Part shown: positions 1 through 7,736 of the stretch, one piece after another
Numbering within the stretch: position 1 is the first letter of the stretch
Layout of the letters: each line of letters begins with the position of its first letter
From: an uncultured Clostridia bacterium
GTDB lineage: Bacteria; Bacillota; Clostridia; Christensenellales; Aristaeellaceae
Assembly: GCA_934636425.1 (NCBI GenBank)
Contig: CAKUAV010000096.1
Location: forward strand, 1 to 11,904
Reading direction: 5' to 3'
DNA length: 11,904 nt
Notes under the pieces: model-generated
What the model was told of the DNA's origin: nothing
The model's database searches: none
The model's input: only the letters and a program-made list of their open reading frames with translations
Translations under genes and position numbers: made by a program

Positions 1-1
1 G

Positions 2-784
2 CATATGCAGCGCGAGCAGCTCACCCCCATCGCCCCGCCGACGCGCGGCCTGTCCACGGAGGTGGACGGACTGTATTCCTCCTTCAACAGCCAGATCGCG
101 CGCATCGACGAGCTTCTGAACGAAGTGCGCTCAAGCGAGCAGAGCCGGAAGCAGACCGAGATACAGCTTTTGCAGGCGCAGATCAACCCGCACTTTGTGT
201 GCAACACGCTGGGCACGGTCTGCTGCCGCTCGCTCATGCGCGGAGACGACGATCTGGCCGACATACTCTCCGATCTGGCCGACTTCATGCGCTACAATCT
301 GCGCAATCCCTCTCAGCACATCCCGCTCTCTCAGGAGCTGGACGTCACCGACCGCTTCATCCGCATACAGCAGTCCTGTGGCAAGGACGATATGCCCGTC
401 ACGCTGGACGTCGCGCCCGAGTGCCTCAATCTGGCCGTGCCCAAGCTGATTCTCCAGCCCATCGTGGAAAACGCGCTCTCCCACACCGACGATCCGCGCT
501 CCGTGCGCCTGTTCATCCGCCGGCACCGGGACAGGCTCATAATGCGCGTCGAAAACCACAGCCCGAATACCGACGTAAACCAGATCAACGACCACATCTC
601 CGGCAGAATCACGCTCACCAGCAAGTCGACCGGACTGGGCATACGCAACATCAATCAGCGCCTGCACCTGAGCTACGGCGAGGAATACGGCCTGACGTTC
701 TACGCCCTGCCGGGCGACTTCATCGCCGCCGAGCTGATCATGCCGGCGGAAGCAGCAGCCGCCCCCGAGGGTGCGCAGGCCTAG
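2..784 (+). CDS. Sensor histidine kinase, YesM/LytS-like family, C-terminal part (5' end outside window)
   Basis: The reading frame is open to the left window edge, so this is the cytoplasmic end of a larger membrane sensor; the sensor and membrane domains are missing. Numbering from the ATG at position 5, residues 15-58 look like the end of a HAMP domain plus a coiled-coil linker. Residues 57-69 carry the family phosphoacceptor motif in the form QAQINPHFVCNTL, with His63 as the expected phosphorylated residue. The ATPase domain follows, with an N-box at 147-157 (ILQPIVENAL) and a G2 box at 209-217 (TGLGIRNIN). The G1 region (VENHSPN, 182-188) lacks the usual DxGxG pattern. In this family such kinases signal to an AraC-type response regulator and often control sugar ABC importers like the one at 7737-11178; the partner regulator is not in this window. 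Family assignment is firm; signal and target are inferred. Confidence 0.93.
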   Translation, partial: HMQREQLTPIAPPTRGLSTEVDGLYSSFNSQIARIDELLNEVRSSEQSRKQTEIQLLQAQINPHFVCNTLGTVCCRSLMRGDDDLADILSDLADFMRYNLRNPSQHIPLSQELDVTDRFIRIQQSCGKDDMPVTLDVAPECLNLAVPKLILQPIVENALSHTDDPRSVRLFIRRHRDRLIMRVENHSPNTDVNQINDHISGRITLTSKSTGLGIRNINQRLHLSYGEEYGLTFYALPGDFIAAELIMPAEAAAAPEGAQA

Positions 785-801
785 CCCTCCGGCTCGTTTT
801 T
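767..801 (+). terminator. Weak possible terminator after the kinase gene
   Basis: GAGGG at 767-771 can pair with CCCTC at 785-789, and a run of five T lies at 797-801 after a short GC-rich stretch. The stem is only 5 bp, overlaps the stop codon region and is separated from the T run, so this is a weak candidate. Confidence 0.25.
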
Positions 802-815
802 GCAGGTTCGCTTTG

Positions 816-824
816 TGTTATATT
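816..824 (+). promoter_or_regulatory. Possible upstream extended -10 element
   Basis: TGTTATATT has the TGn extension plus a near-consensus -10 (TATATT, 819-824). No good -35 is visible; TTTTTG at 797-802 is poor. It could be a second promoter for the rhodanese unit, upstream of the better one at 889-897. Confidence 0.3.
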
Positions 825-888
825 CATTTTATCGCAATTTTCACGTAACATTTGGTCGTTGTTCGACACAAAATGGAAACCAGCATCA

Positions 889-897
889 TGTTATAAT
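889..897 (+). promoter_or_regulatory. Extended -10 promoter for the rhodanese and large-protein unit
   Basis: TGTTATAAT gives a TGn extension directly followed by a perfect -10 hexamer TATAAT (892-897). No good -35 is present at 16-18 bp spacing, which is tolerated by extended -10 promoters. Transcription would begin near 904, leaving a leader of about 37 nucleotides before the ATG at 941. The surrounding stretch 800-910 is notably AT-rich compared with the genes on either side. Confidence 0.6.
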
Positions 898-927
898 AAA
901 TTAACCCGTTCCATTCATGGCTCCGCG

Positions 928-933
928 AAAGGA
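928..933 (+). promoter_or_regulatory. Ribosome binding site fixing the rhodanese start at 941
   Basis: AAAGGA ends 7 nucleotides before the ATG at 941. The in-frame ATG at 917 has no Shine-Dalgarno sequence and would put charged residues ahead of the signal peptide, so 941 is preferred. Confidence 0.6.
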
Positions 934-940
934 AATACGC

Positions 941-1414
941 ATGAAAACGCTTTCTCTGATTCTGGCTCTGCTGGCGCTGCTCTGCGCGCCGGCCGCCCCC
1001 TCCGGCGACAACGCGCCCGACTGCACTCAGCTGGCCGAGATGATCGCCGCGGCCGACCCGTCCGTCTGCCTGATTGACCTGCGCAGCGAAAAGGACTATC
1101 AGCTGGCGCATCTGGAGGGCTTTGTTTCCCAGCCCTACGAGGAGGGGCTTGACGCGCTCGAAGCTCTCATGCGCTCTCGGGGCGCGGACAAAACCTTCTA
1201 TCTGATGTGCTATGCCGGCAAGCGCTCCACTGAGGCGGCCGAAGCGCTCAGCGGAACCGGCCTGAGCATCGTCGCGCTGCCCTACGGCTACGACGCCTAC
1301 ATCGCCGCGCAGGGCGATTACTACGCGCACGGCGAGACGATCTGCGAGTCCTGCAAGGATGAAAAATACGGCTCCGCGGAACCCAGTTCAGAACCCGATT
1401 CGGGACTCGACTAA
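941..1414 (+). CDS. Exported rhodanese-domain protein with C-terminal CxxC
   Basis: This 157-residue protein begins with a signal peptide (MKTLSLILALLALLCAPA, likely signal peptidase I cleavage near residue 18), so it should act outside the membrane. A single rhodanese domain spans about residues 25-132. It includes the CLIDLRSEKDYQLAHLEG segment (43-60) and the active-site loop CYAGKRS (90-96), in which Cys90 would carry the persulfide. After the domain comes ICESCKDE, a CxxC pair at Cys135/Cys138 that is not part of a standard rhodanese, then an acidic and serine-rich tail. C15 in the signal peptide is preceded by Leu, so it is not a convincing lipobox. The next gene's ribosome binding site directly follows the TAA stop, so the two are almost certainly cotranscribed. 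Sulfur transfer or thiol redox work on the neighbour protein is inferred; the true substrate is unknown. Confidence 0.88.
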   Translation: MKTLSLILALLALLCAPAAPSGDNAPDCTQLAEMIAAADPSVCLIDLRSEKDYQLAHLEGFVSQPYEEGLDALEALMRSRGADKTFYLMCYAGKRSTEAAEALSGTGLSIVALPYGYDAYIAAQGDYYAHGETICESCKDEKYGSAEPSSEPDSGLD

Positions 1415-1420
1415 AGGAGG
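1413..1420 (+). promoter_or_regulatory. Strong ribosome binding site for the large secreted protein
   Basis: AAAGGAGG overlaps the rhodanese stop codon (TAA 1412-1414) and sits 8 nucleotides before the ATG at 1429. It excludes the in-frame TTG at 1423, which would be only 2 nucleotides away. The layout implies coupled translation of the two genes. Confidence 0.85.
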
Positions 1421-1428
1421 AATTGCCC

Positions 1429-4400
1429 ATGAAACGCAAGCTGCACAAGGCGCTCTCCCTGCTGCTGTGCTGGGCGCTGCTCTGCGCCGCCGTTCCGCTG
1501 CCCGCTCTGGCGGACGAGGAATACGTTCCCACCGTCGTCTATGACGAGGAGCTGGGGCCGGTCTGGCTGTGCGACGGCGACGTTATCAGCGAGGACGTGT
1601 ATTTCACGCGCAATTATATGTACATCGGCAAGCGCCGCGTCGAGAATTTCGAATGGTCGCTCTTCGACGGCCCGAGCATCCGCGGCACACTCACACTGAC
1701 GAACGGCGCGCGGCTGCATATCGGCGGCTGCGGCGTTACGATCGAGGCGGACTGCCGGATCAACGGCGACATCGTGCTCGAGGACGAGCTGAACCAACTC
1801 TACCATCTGGACGACAGCTGGCAGGACAACGGCCTGGCCGAATGGGCCGATCTCTACGTCGACGGCAGCGTTTACGGCACAATCCGCACCGAAATGCCGC
1901 CGCGCGCCGGCGCCGAACGCACAGAGCTGATCGACGGCTGCGTGCCCAACGGACACGTCGCTTTCGTCCATGTGCGCGCCGGCGGCTATGCCGAGCATCT
2001 CCAGCTGGGCGGCGCAATGGGCGCGGATATCGCGGGCCGCGTCGACACGATGGAAATCGCCGGCTCGGAATACATCGACTATCTGACCTGCGACATCGGT
2101 ATGCCCAGCATCGAGCCGGGCGGCTATGTGCGGCGGCTGATCGATTCGGACGACTGCGCCTACGGCCTTGCCGTTCTGAACAGAGGCGGCCGCGTCGACG
2201 AGGTGATCGCGCGCCACTATAACATCTGGGGCGATCACGGCGCGTCCTTCGGCACAATCACGCTGGGCTTTGACAACGGCGGCGAAAACACCGACGAGGC
2301 CTACTGCTGGCTGAGCGAATCCACCGCCGACCGCATCGTCGCCGCGGACGCGGCAAAGATCGGCATACTGGGCGGCAGCCATGTCGGCGAGATCCAGTCT
2401 CGCAACACGGCGATGACGCTCGCTCCGGTCATAAGCGACTTTGACGGCTTCTGGTTCAACGCCGAGCGTTATGACGAAAGCGCCGTCGTCTGCGGCGAAA
2501 ACACCGCCGTCGCCACAATCGACCGCATCTCCCTCGAGGGCAGCTACTGGGGCAACGCCATCGACGCTCAGGTCGGCGTGCTGACCCTGAAGGACTGTTT
2601 CGCCATGATCGGCGGCCATGTCGATACCGTCGTCGCGCAGGACGCGACGGTACGCCTCAGCCATGATTTCACCTTCTATGACTACGACGACGTCAACAGC
2701 CGTATGTCGAAAAAGGCCAGCGCCTATCATTTCGGCAACATGACCGTCGCCGGCGCAGTCTATGCGCAGGGCTGCGATCTGCTCGCAAACGGCTCTGTCG
2801 GCGCGATCATCTGCGAGGAAAGCCCTGCAACCGGCTGGAGCGGAACGCTGACGCTCACCGGCGATCTTAACGCCGACTGGCTCTATATGCCGGATGAAAC
2901 CGTTTTCCGCATCGAGAGCGACACGCCGCCCGCCGTCCATGTCGGCACGCTGATGCTCGGACAGCGGGACGCGCTGGCCGATCACACCGCCGAGCGCTTC
3001 AGCGCCTTTACGGCCGACCGTCTCGCCTGCTTTGCCGCTGTGCCGGATACGCTGCCCGTAGCCGCCGACATGCTCTGCCTGACGAACGGACAGGACGCGC
3101 AGGTTCTGCCGGACGGCGCGTCCTGCGCGCGCACCATCGCCGCGCCCGCCGTTGCCGAAGCGCACCTGAGCGACGGCACGCCGGACAATCCGCTCCCCCT
3201 GCCTTTGGGCGAAAGCGCCGTCCTCAAGACAGACGACGAGGACGCGTGGTTTCGCCTTGACGTTCAGGAATACGACAGCGTTTTCCTCAGCCTGACCGCG
3301 CCGAGCGGACTGGGCGCGCTGTGGGCGACCGCGCCGGATCAGGCCGCGGCCCACGCCGTCTCTCAGGATGAGACGGGCGCGCTGGCTCTCGTCTGCCAGA
3401 CGGCGGGGCAATGCCTGATTCGTCTCGCGGGCGGCGCCGGCGAATATGTGCTGAGCGCCGACGTTCGCCCCGCGCAGCGCATCGACTATACGATTCTGGA
3501 GCACAGAGCCTCCTATCAGGGCGCAGGCGCGGGCTTTTCCGCCGACACTTCGCTTTATACGCTTTCCGTGTGCGATGAAGACGGCGAAGCGGTGCCCTTC
3601 ATCGCGCTGAACAGAGCGCTGCTGCTGCCCGCCGCCGAACTGCCCGAAAGTGGCATTCTTCAGCTGAACGCGGCCAGTCTACGCAGCGAATGGGCCGATG
3701 CGTCGTGCGCCGTCCGCCTGGGCAGCGACACTTCCGCCGTGCTCGATTCAATCCAAAAGGGCTATTACACCACACACGGCAACAGCGATGTGAACGTCTA
3801 TCTCTACGACGCAAACGGCGATTATTTCGAAACGCCGACCTATGAGCACGGCACTTTCACCTCCTCGCCGCTCGATAACGGCGGTTACAGCGTCGTCATG
3901 GTGCGCGGCCCGCGCGGCGCATGGCGGCTGAATGCGCTTTCGGACTATGCCGATTTCGGCCTGAAGGCCGGCGAGCATTATCGGCTGGATTCGTTCACGG
4001 CCAGAACCGGCTATATCGAAAGCTATCCCAATCCCACCGTGCCGGACGAACCGGACGTCGCCGCCGATTATCTCGAGACGGGCAGCGGACTGCGCGCCGG
4101 CGCGGCCACCTGCGCCGAGGGCGAACTGCTGCTCATGCGCCTTCGCTATGCGCTCAAAGCGCCCTATGGCGCGGCCGAAAACCTGTCCATCTTGCTCAAT
4201 CTCTCCGAAAATCTCGAGATGGTCGAGGGCAGTCTTGTTTCTGGTCGGGAAACGCTCCCCTTCGAGACGGACGGACAGCGCGTACTGATTTCCGTCGATC
4301 AGGCCGCGGGCGAGCTGATATGGTATGTGCGCTGCACGGGCGGCAGCGAGGTTTCCGCCCTCGCCACGCTGAATCTGGGTGACGCGCTGCATCTCTGTCT

Positions 4401-7400
4401 GGGCGCGGCCACATCTCAGGTCTGCACGCTGACGTTCAACGCGCCTGCTCAGACGGCGGGGCGCGCGGGACTGTTCGGCACGGCTCCCGCCGGCTCGGCG
4501 CTGTGGATCTATGACGGCGAAACCTATCTGACCAGCGCCGCCGCCGACGCATCGGGGCGCTGGAGCGCGCTGTGCGATTTCGGCGCGACTGAAAACGACG
4601 CAACGCACACGCTGCGCGCCGAGATCGTCTCCGGCGAGGGCATGGGCGCGATCGCGCAGCGCACGGTCATTCACAGCGCCAGCACGCCGCAGATCGAGCA
4701 TTTCACGATGTACTACTACGAGCATGCGTTCATGCGCAAGCTCGAGCTGGACGGCGGCCGATTCGGCAGCACGCCGCTGCAATATTCCTACGATCCGCGA
4801 AAGCCCTTCACGTTCGCCGTGCGCATGAGCGAGGGCGCGGCCATTGAAAATCTGTACATCGTCGGCACGGCCGGCAGCGAATCGCATCGTCTGGAAGCGA
4901 AATACGACGCGGCGACCGGCGAATGGATCGCCAGCGGGTTCTTCGATCCAAACAACCAGAATTTCGTTCCCGAAGCGATCGCCATAAGCTTCGTCGAGCC
5001 GCTTCCGGAAATCACATATCCCTCGCTCAGCGCGGACGAAATGAACGCCGCGCTGGAGAACACGCGCGCAGCGCTGAGCCGGCTGGGCTTCCAGCTCGCG
5101 AACGAATGGATCAATCAGGAGGCCGTCCCCACCGGCGAGGCCCTCGAGCAGCTCAGCGGCGACGTTCCGCTCTATGCGTGCGACGTGCAGCTCGCTTCTT
5201 CGGGCGGAGAAAGCATGACGCTCTGCCGCCTGACGCTGAGCGCGCGCATCACCCATGGCGAGGAGATCAATCCCGCCGTCGAGCTGACCGAAGGCGGCCT
5301 GACGCTGGCCGTTCCCCTCGATGCGTCCGCGCTCACGGCCGGCTCGAAGAGCGCGTCGCTGCTCGACTTCCTGTCGACGCGCGCGCAGGCCGAGGGCAAA
5401 ATAAACTGGGACGCTGTGATTAACTGGGGCGAATTTGCACACGACGCAGTCGATACAATCATCGAGCTGGAAAAGCGCTTCGACACGCTCATTGATCTTG
5501 GCGACGACGCAAACTTCTACGACGTCTTCATAAAGGATGTCAGCGAGGAAATCGAAAAGCGCTATGAGGACTTCAGCAATGCCAACGCCGCCTTCGACGC
5601 GCTGATCGGGAACCTTCAGAACATACTCGACGCGCGCTATATCCACGATCTGAATAAGGACATCCTTCAGCTCTATTCGGACATCGGAAAGTGGCACAAC
5701 GCCGCTATATTCTGCACCCCCTGTCAGGGCTATGTCGATCGGCTGGCACAGCTGGAGAACGACACAATTCTGCTCGAGAAGCATCTAAAGACCGAGGTCT
5801 GGCGGCTGTACGGCAGGCTTGTGCTCGACATTGCCAGAAAAACAATCGCCGCTATAAAGGAACTCAAGCTGGTAAATAAGACCATCGACACAGCGGTCAC
5901 CGGTCTCGACCTAACCATCGATCCCTTCTCCCTCAAGCTCGAGCCGATCCGCGACGAAATGGAGCGCATCAGCGACGAAGCGAACGCCATCGCCGCTGCC
6001 CTGTGGCGCTGCATTCAGGAAGCAAACAAAAATAAGGAAAACAGCTGCCCCATGCCCGATTTCCCGATCCCCAATCCGGTCATGCCGAGCATTGATCCCT
6101 CGGGCTATGTTTTCGAGGCCGTCGTCTCCAACCGCGTCGAGGGCGTGACGGCCAGCTGCTTCTACCGCGATGAAAACGGCGACATGATCTGGTGGAACGC
6201 CGCCGAATACGGCCAGCACAACCCGCTGAGCACGGACGGCGACGGCTATTACGAATGGTTCGTGCCGGTGGGCGACTGGAAGGTCGTCTATGAAAAGGAC
6301 GGCTATGAAACCGCCGAAAGCGACTGGCTGCCCGTACCGCCGCCGCAGACTGAGGTCAATCAGAGCCTTGTCAGCCTTGAAGCGCCCTTCGTCACATCCG
6401 CGCGCTTCTATGGCGACAGCTGCGTGCTGGAATTCAGCCGCTATATCCGCCTTGAAACCATCACAGCCGACGCTGTTTCTCTCTCCGAAGGCCCGTTCAG
6501 CCTTGAAGCGCTGAACGCCGAGACGCTCTATGACGGCAGCGGAGACGCGGCGACGCGCTTCCGCCTGACGCTGGACAACGCGAGCGACGCAGGCGAAATC
6601 ACGCTCACGCTCTCAGGTCTCGCCAGCTACGCCGGCGTTCCCATCGAGAAAACGCAGCTGACAATCCCGCGCACAAACGAACTGCTGGGCGTGGCTCTGC
6701 CCGAAAGCGCCGTGCTCCTTCAGGATCAGACCTGCACGGTTGAGGGGCAAGTCGAAATGCGCGGCTCTGCCGAGGGCTTTACGCTGCGCGCGGAAAGCGG
6801 CATGGACGATCTGTGCGCGGTCGTCGATCTCACAAGCGCGGATGCGGACGGACGCTTCACGCTGACGCTCGCAGGCCGCCGCGCCGGCACCGTGCCGGTC
6901 ACGCTCTACGACGAGGACGGCGCGCCGGTTGGCGGGCTCACCGCTCAGGTGCTCAACGTCGAGCCGGTCGAGCCGGTGCTTGCGGAGGGCGATTACAGGC
7001 TGCTGCTGCTCGGCTCCGAGGACGAAACCGCCGCTCTGTACGCCGCGCCGAACGACGACAGCGCCGTCATATTCGACGATCTGATGGACGGCTTCATCGT
7101 CCGCGCGCTGGAAACGACCGCGGACGGCGCGTGGCTGAAGGTCGAATATCTCGGCCAGACGGGCTATCTGCCCGCCGCGCAGCTCTCGCAGAGCCTGAAC
7201 GGCCGCTTCATCCGCGTCGCCGACGAGGAACGCCGCGTCCGCACGCGCATCTCGGCGAACATCAATCTGTGGAGCACGCCCAGCAAGGACGAAAGCCTGA
7301 AGACGGTCAACCGCGGCGATACGCTCATACTGCTCTGCGCCCTCGAAGGAACGTCCTGGTATTACGCCGTCAAGGATGGCGTGTACGGCTATGTGAACGG

Positions 7401-7416
7401 CCGCTATCTCCAGTAG
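1429..7416 (+). CDS. Very large secreted Cys-rich multidomain protein with C-terminal SH3 domains
   Basis: This 1995-residue protein has a signal peptide cleaved after ALA at 26-28. Visible parts in order: a beta-rich region (about 40-560) with recurring V-[DG]-x-[hydrophobic]-x-[hydrophobic] steps suggesting a solenoid; a possible PPC-like beta domain (about 584-680); beta-sandwich-like segments, one Ig-like at about 1004-1084 (APAGSALWIYDGE); a long helical region (about 1200-1540) containing CTPC at 1429-1432; a carboxypeptidase-regulatory-like module (about 1556-1644; PSGYVFEAV to WLPVPPP) as in big extracellular Bacillota proteins; an SbsA/Big_5-like Ig domain (about 1655-1750); another beta domain (about 1770-1843); and two SH3b-type repeats (about 1855-1922 and 1940-1995). 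SH3b domains suggest cell-wall attachment; no LPxTG or S-layer homology domain is seen. About 34 cysteines lie after the signal peptide. No catalytic site was recognised; a surface or structural role is inferred. Confidence 0.9.
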   Translation: MKRKLHKALSLLLCWALLCAAVPLPALADEEYVPTVVYDEELGPVWLCDGDVISEDVYFTRNYMYIGKRRVENFEWSLFDGPSIRGTLTLTNGARLHIGGCGVTIEADCRINGDIVLEDELNQLYHLDDSWQDNGLAEWADLYVDGSVYGTIRTEMPPRAGAERTELIDGCVPNGHVAFVHVRAGGYAEHLQLGGAMGADIAGRVDTMEIAGSEYIDYLTCDIGMPSIEPGGYVRRLIDSDDCAYGLAVLNRGGRVDEVIARHYNIWGDHGASFGTITLGFDNGGENTDEAYCWLSESTADRIVAADAAKIGILGGSHVGEIQSRNTAMTLAPVISDFDGFWFNAERYDESAVVCGENTAVATIDRISLEGSYWGNAIDAQVGVLTLKDCFAMIGGHVDTVVAQDATVRLSHDFTFYDYDDVNSRMSKKASAYHFGNMTVAGAVYAQGCDLLANGSVGAIICEESPATGWSGTLTLTGDLNADWLYMPDETVFRIESDTPPAVHVGTLMLGQRDALADHTAERFSAFTADRLACFAAVPDTLPVAADMLCLTNGQDAQVLPDGASCARTIAAPAVAEAHLSDGTPDNPLPLPLGESAVLKTDDEDAWFRLDVQEYDSVFLSLTAPSGLGALWATAPDQAAAHAVSQDETGALALVCQTAGQCLIRLAGGAGEYVLSADVRPAQRIDYTILEHRASYQGAGAGFSADTSLYTLSVCDEDGEAVPFIALNRALLLPAAELPESGILQLNAASLRSEWADASCAVRLGSDTSAVLDSIQKGYYTTHGNSDVNVYLYDANGDYFETPTYEHGTFTSSPLDNGGYSVVMVRGPRGAWRLNALSDYADFGLKAGEHYRLDSFTARTGYIESYPNPTVPDEPDVAADYLETGSGLRAGAATCAEGELLLMRLRYALKAPYGAAENLSILLNLSENLEMVEGSLVSGRETLPFETDGQRVLISVDQAAGELIWYVRCTGGSEVSALATLNLGDALHLCLGAATSQVCTLTFNAPAQTAGRAGLFGTAPAGSALWIYDGETYLTSAAADASGRWSALCDFGATENDATHTLRAEIVSGEGMGAIAQRTVIHSASTPQIEHFTMYYYEHAFMRKLELDGGRFGSTPLQYSYDPRKPFTFAVRMSEGAAIENLYIVGTAGSESHRLEAKYDAATGEWIASGFFDPNNQNFVPEAIAISFVEPLPEITYPSLSADEMNAALENTRAALSRLGFQLANEWINQEAVPTGEALEQLSGDVPLYACDVQLASSGGESMTLCRLTLSARITHGEEINPAVELTEGGLTLAVPLDASALTAGSKSASLLDFLSTRAQAEGKINWDAVINWGEFAHDAVDTIIELEKRFDTLIDLGDDANFYDVFIKDVSEEIEKRYEDFSNANAAFDALIGNLQNILDARYIHDLNKDILQLYSDIGKWHNAAIFCTPCQGYVDRLAQLENDTILLEKHLKTEVWRLYGRLVLDIARKTIAAIKELKLVNKTIDTAVTGLDLTIDPFSLKLEPIRDEMERISDEANAIAAALWRCIQEANKNKENSCPMPDFPIPNPVMPSIDPSGYVFEAVVSNRVEGVTASCFYRDENGDMIWWNAAEYGQHNPLSTDGDGYYEWFVPVGDWKVVYEKDGYETAESDWLPVPPPQTEVNQSLVSLEAPFVTSARFYGDSCVLEFSRYIRLETITADAVSLSEGPFSLEALNAETLYDGSGDAATRFRLTLDNASDAGEITLTLSGLASYAGVPIEKTQLTIPRTNELLGVALPESAVLLQDQTCTVEGQVEMRGSAEGFTLRAESGMDDLCAVVDLTSADADGRFTLTLAGRRAGTVPVTLYDEDGAPVGGLTAQVLNVEPVEPVLAEGDYRLLLLGSEDETAALYAAPNDDSAVIFDDLMDGFIVRALETTADGAWLKVEYLGQTGYLPAAQLSQSLNGRFIRVADEERRVRTRISANINLWSTPSKDESLKTVNRGDTLILLCALEGTSWYYAVKDGVYGYVNGRYLQ

Positions 7417-7431
7417 CGCGCAGTGATCGTC

Positions 7432-7492
7432 AATCCCCCGCGATGGGAAATCATCCCGTCGCGGGGGATTCCCATATTATAGGAAGAAACAC
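7432..7492. repeat. Hairpin repeat, copy 1
   Basis: A 33-base hairpin (7435-7467, CCCCCGCGATGG... to ...CGCGGGGG), extended by AAT/ATT at its base, is followed by a tail ending in AGGAAGAAACAC (7481-7492). The same arrangement recurs at 7545-7605, offset 113 bases. No T run follows the stem, so it is not a classical terminator. It resembles a REP or MITE-type dispersed element; no mobilising enzyme is nearby. Confidence 0.75.
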
Positions 7493-7544
7493 GCCCATCG
7501 CGCTTTTCGCACCGCCAGGAATGTCTGTGACGCGCGGCTATACT

Positions 7545-7605
7545 TTGCCCCCGCGACGAGAAATCGTCCCGTCGCGGGGGGATTCGTTTAATTAGGAAGA
7601 AACAC
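7545..7605. repeat. Hairpin repeat, copy 2
   Basis: Second copy, with hairpin at 7548-7580 and the same tail, AGGAAGAAACAC at 7594-7605. Differences from copy 1 sit mainly in the hairpin tip and in the AT-rich link (GTTTAATT instead of CCATATTAT). The 7-bp GC arms of the outer stem are identical in both copies, while the inner stem changes in a paired way. Confidence 0.75.
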
Positions 7606-7612
7606 ACTTTTC

Positions 7613-7665
7613 CGCGCCGTCGCAAATAGCGATTCTCCAGCCGAAGGAACTTCTCCGACGGCGCG
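7613..7665. repeat. 10-bp inverted repeat with a 33-base loop
   Basis: CGCGCCGTCG at 7613-7622 pairs perfectly with CGACGGCGCG at 7656-7665. The loop contains a smaller possible hairpin (GAAG/CTTC). No T run follows directly on the plus strand; an A run follows (7669-7674). It may fold in the 3' end of the large-gene transcript. Confidence 0.5.
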
Positions 7666-7668
7666 CGC

Positions 7669-7706
7669 AAAAAACCGCCCCGCCTTTTCAGACGGAGCGG
7701 TTTTAT
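7669..7706 (-). terminator. Rho-independent terminator of the ABC transporter operon, possibly bidirectional
   Basis: On the minus strand CCGCTCCG (7693-7700) pairs with CGGGGCGG (7675-7682) with one G-T wobble, followed by a run of six T (7669-7674). It begins 33 bases after the binding-protein stop codon. On the plus strand the stem has one C-A mismatch and is followed by TTTTATTAT, so it may also stop transcripts from the large gene. Confidence 0.8.
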
Positions 7707-7736
7707 TATGCCTTGCGCGATGCGGTCAGGGGCGAA

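Larger units (their letters stand above)
7417..7736. other. Convergent intergenic region with repeats and a terminator
   Basis: This gap separates the ends of two convergent genes. It holds two copies of a hairpin repeat, a separate 10-bp inverted repeat, and a terminator hairpin near the minus-strand operon end. Short reading frames that cross it follow the repeats and have no ribosome binding site or recognisable domain. Confidence 0.8.

Noticed and set aside
917..940. Upstream ATG start for the rhodanese gene
   Set aside because: No Shine-Dalgarno precedes it, and it would add charged residues before an otherwise standard signal peptide; 941 has AAAGGA at proper spacing.
199..1077. 292-codon plus-strand frame overlapping the kinase and the rhodanese start
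   Set aside because: It runs out of frame through two recognisable genes and the promoter region, is rich in Arg, His and Pro, and has no supporting start site.
1411..3504. 697-codon open frame on the minus strand inside the large gene
   Set aside because: It is a shadow caused by high GC and codon bias of the plus-strand gene; it has no ribosome binding site, no recognisable domain and low-complexity composition. The same applies to the minus-strand frame at 3748-5784.
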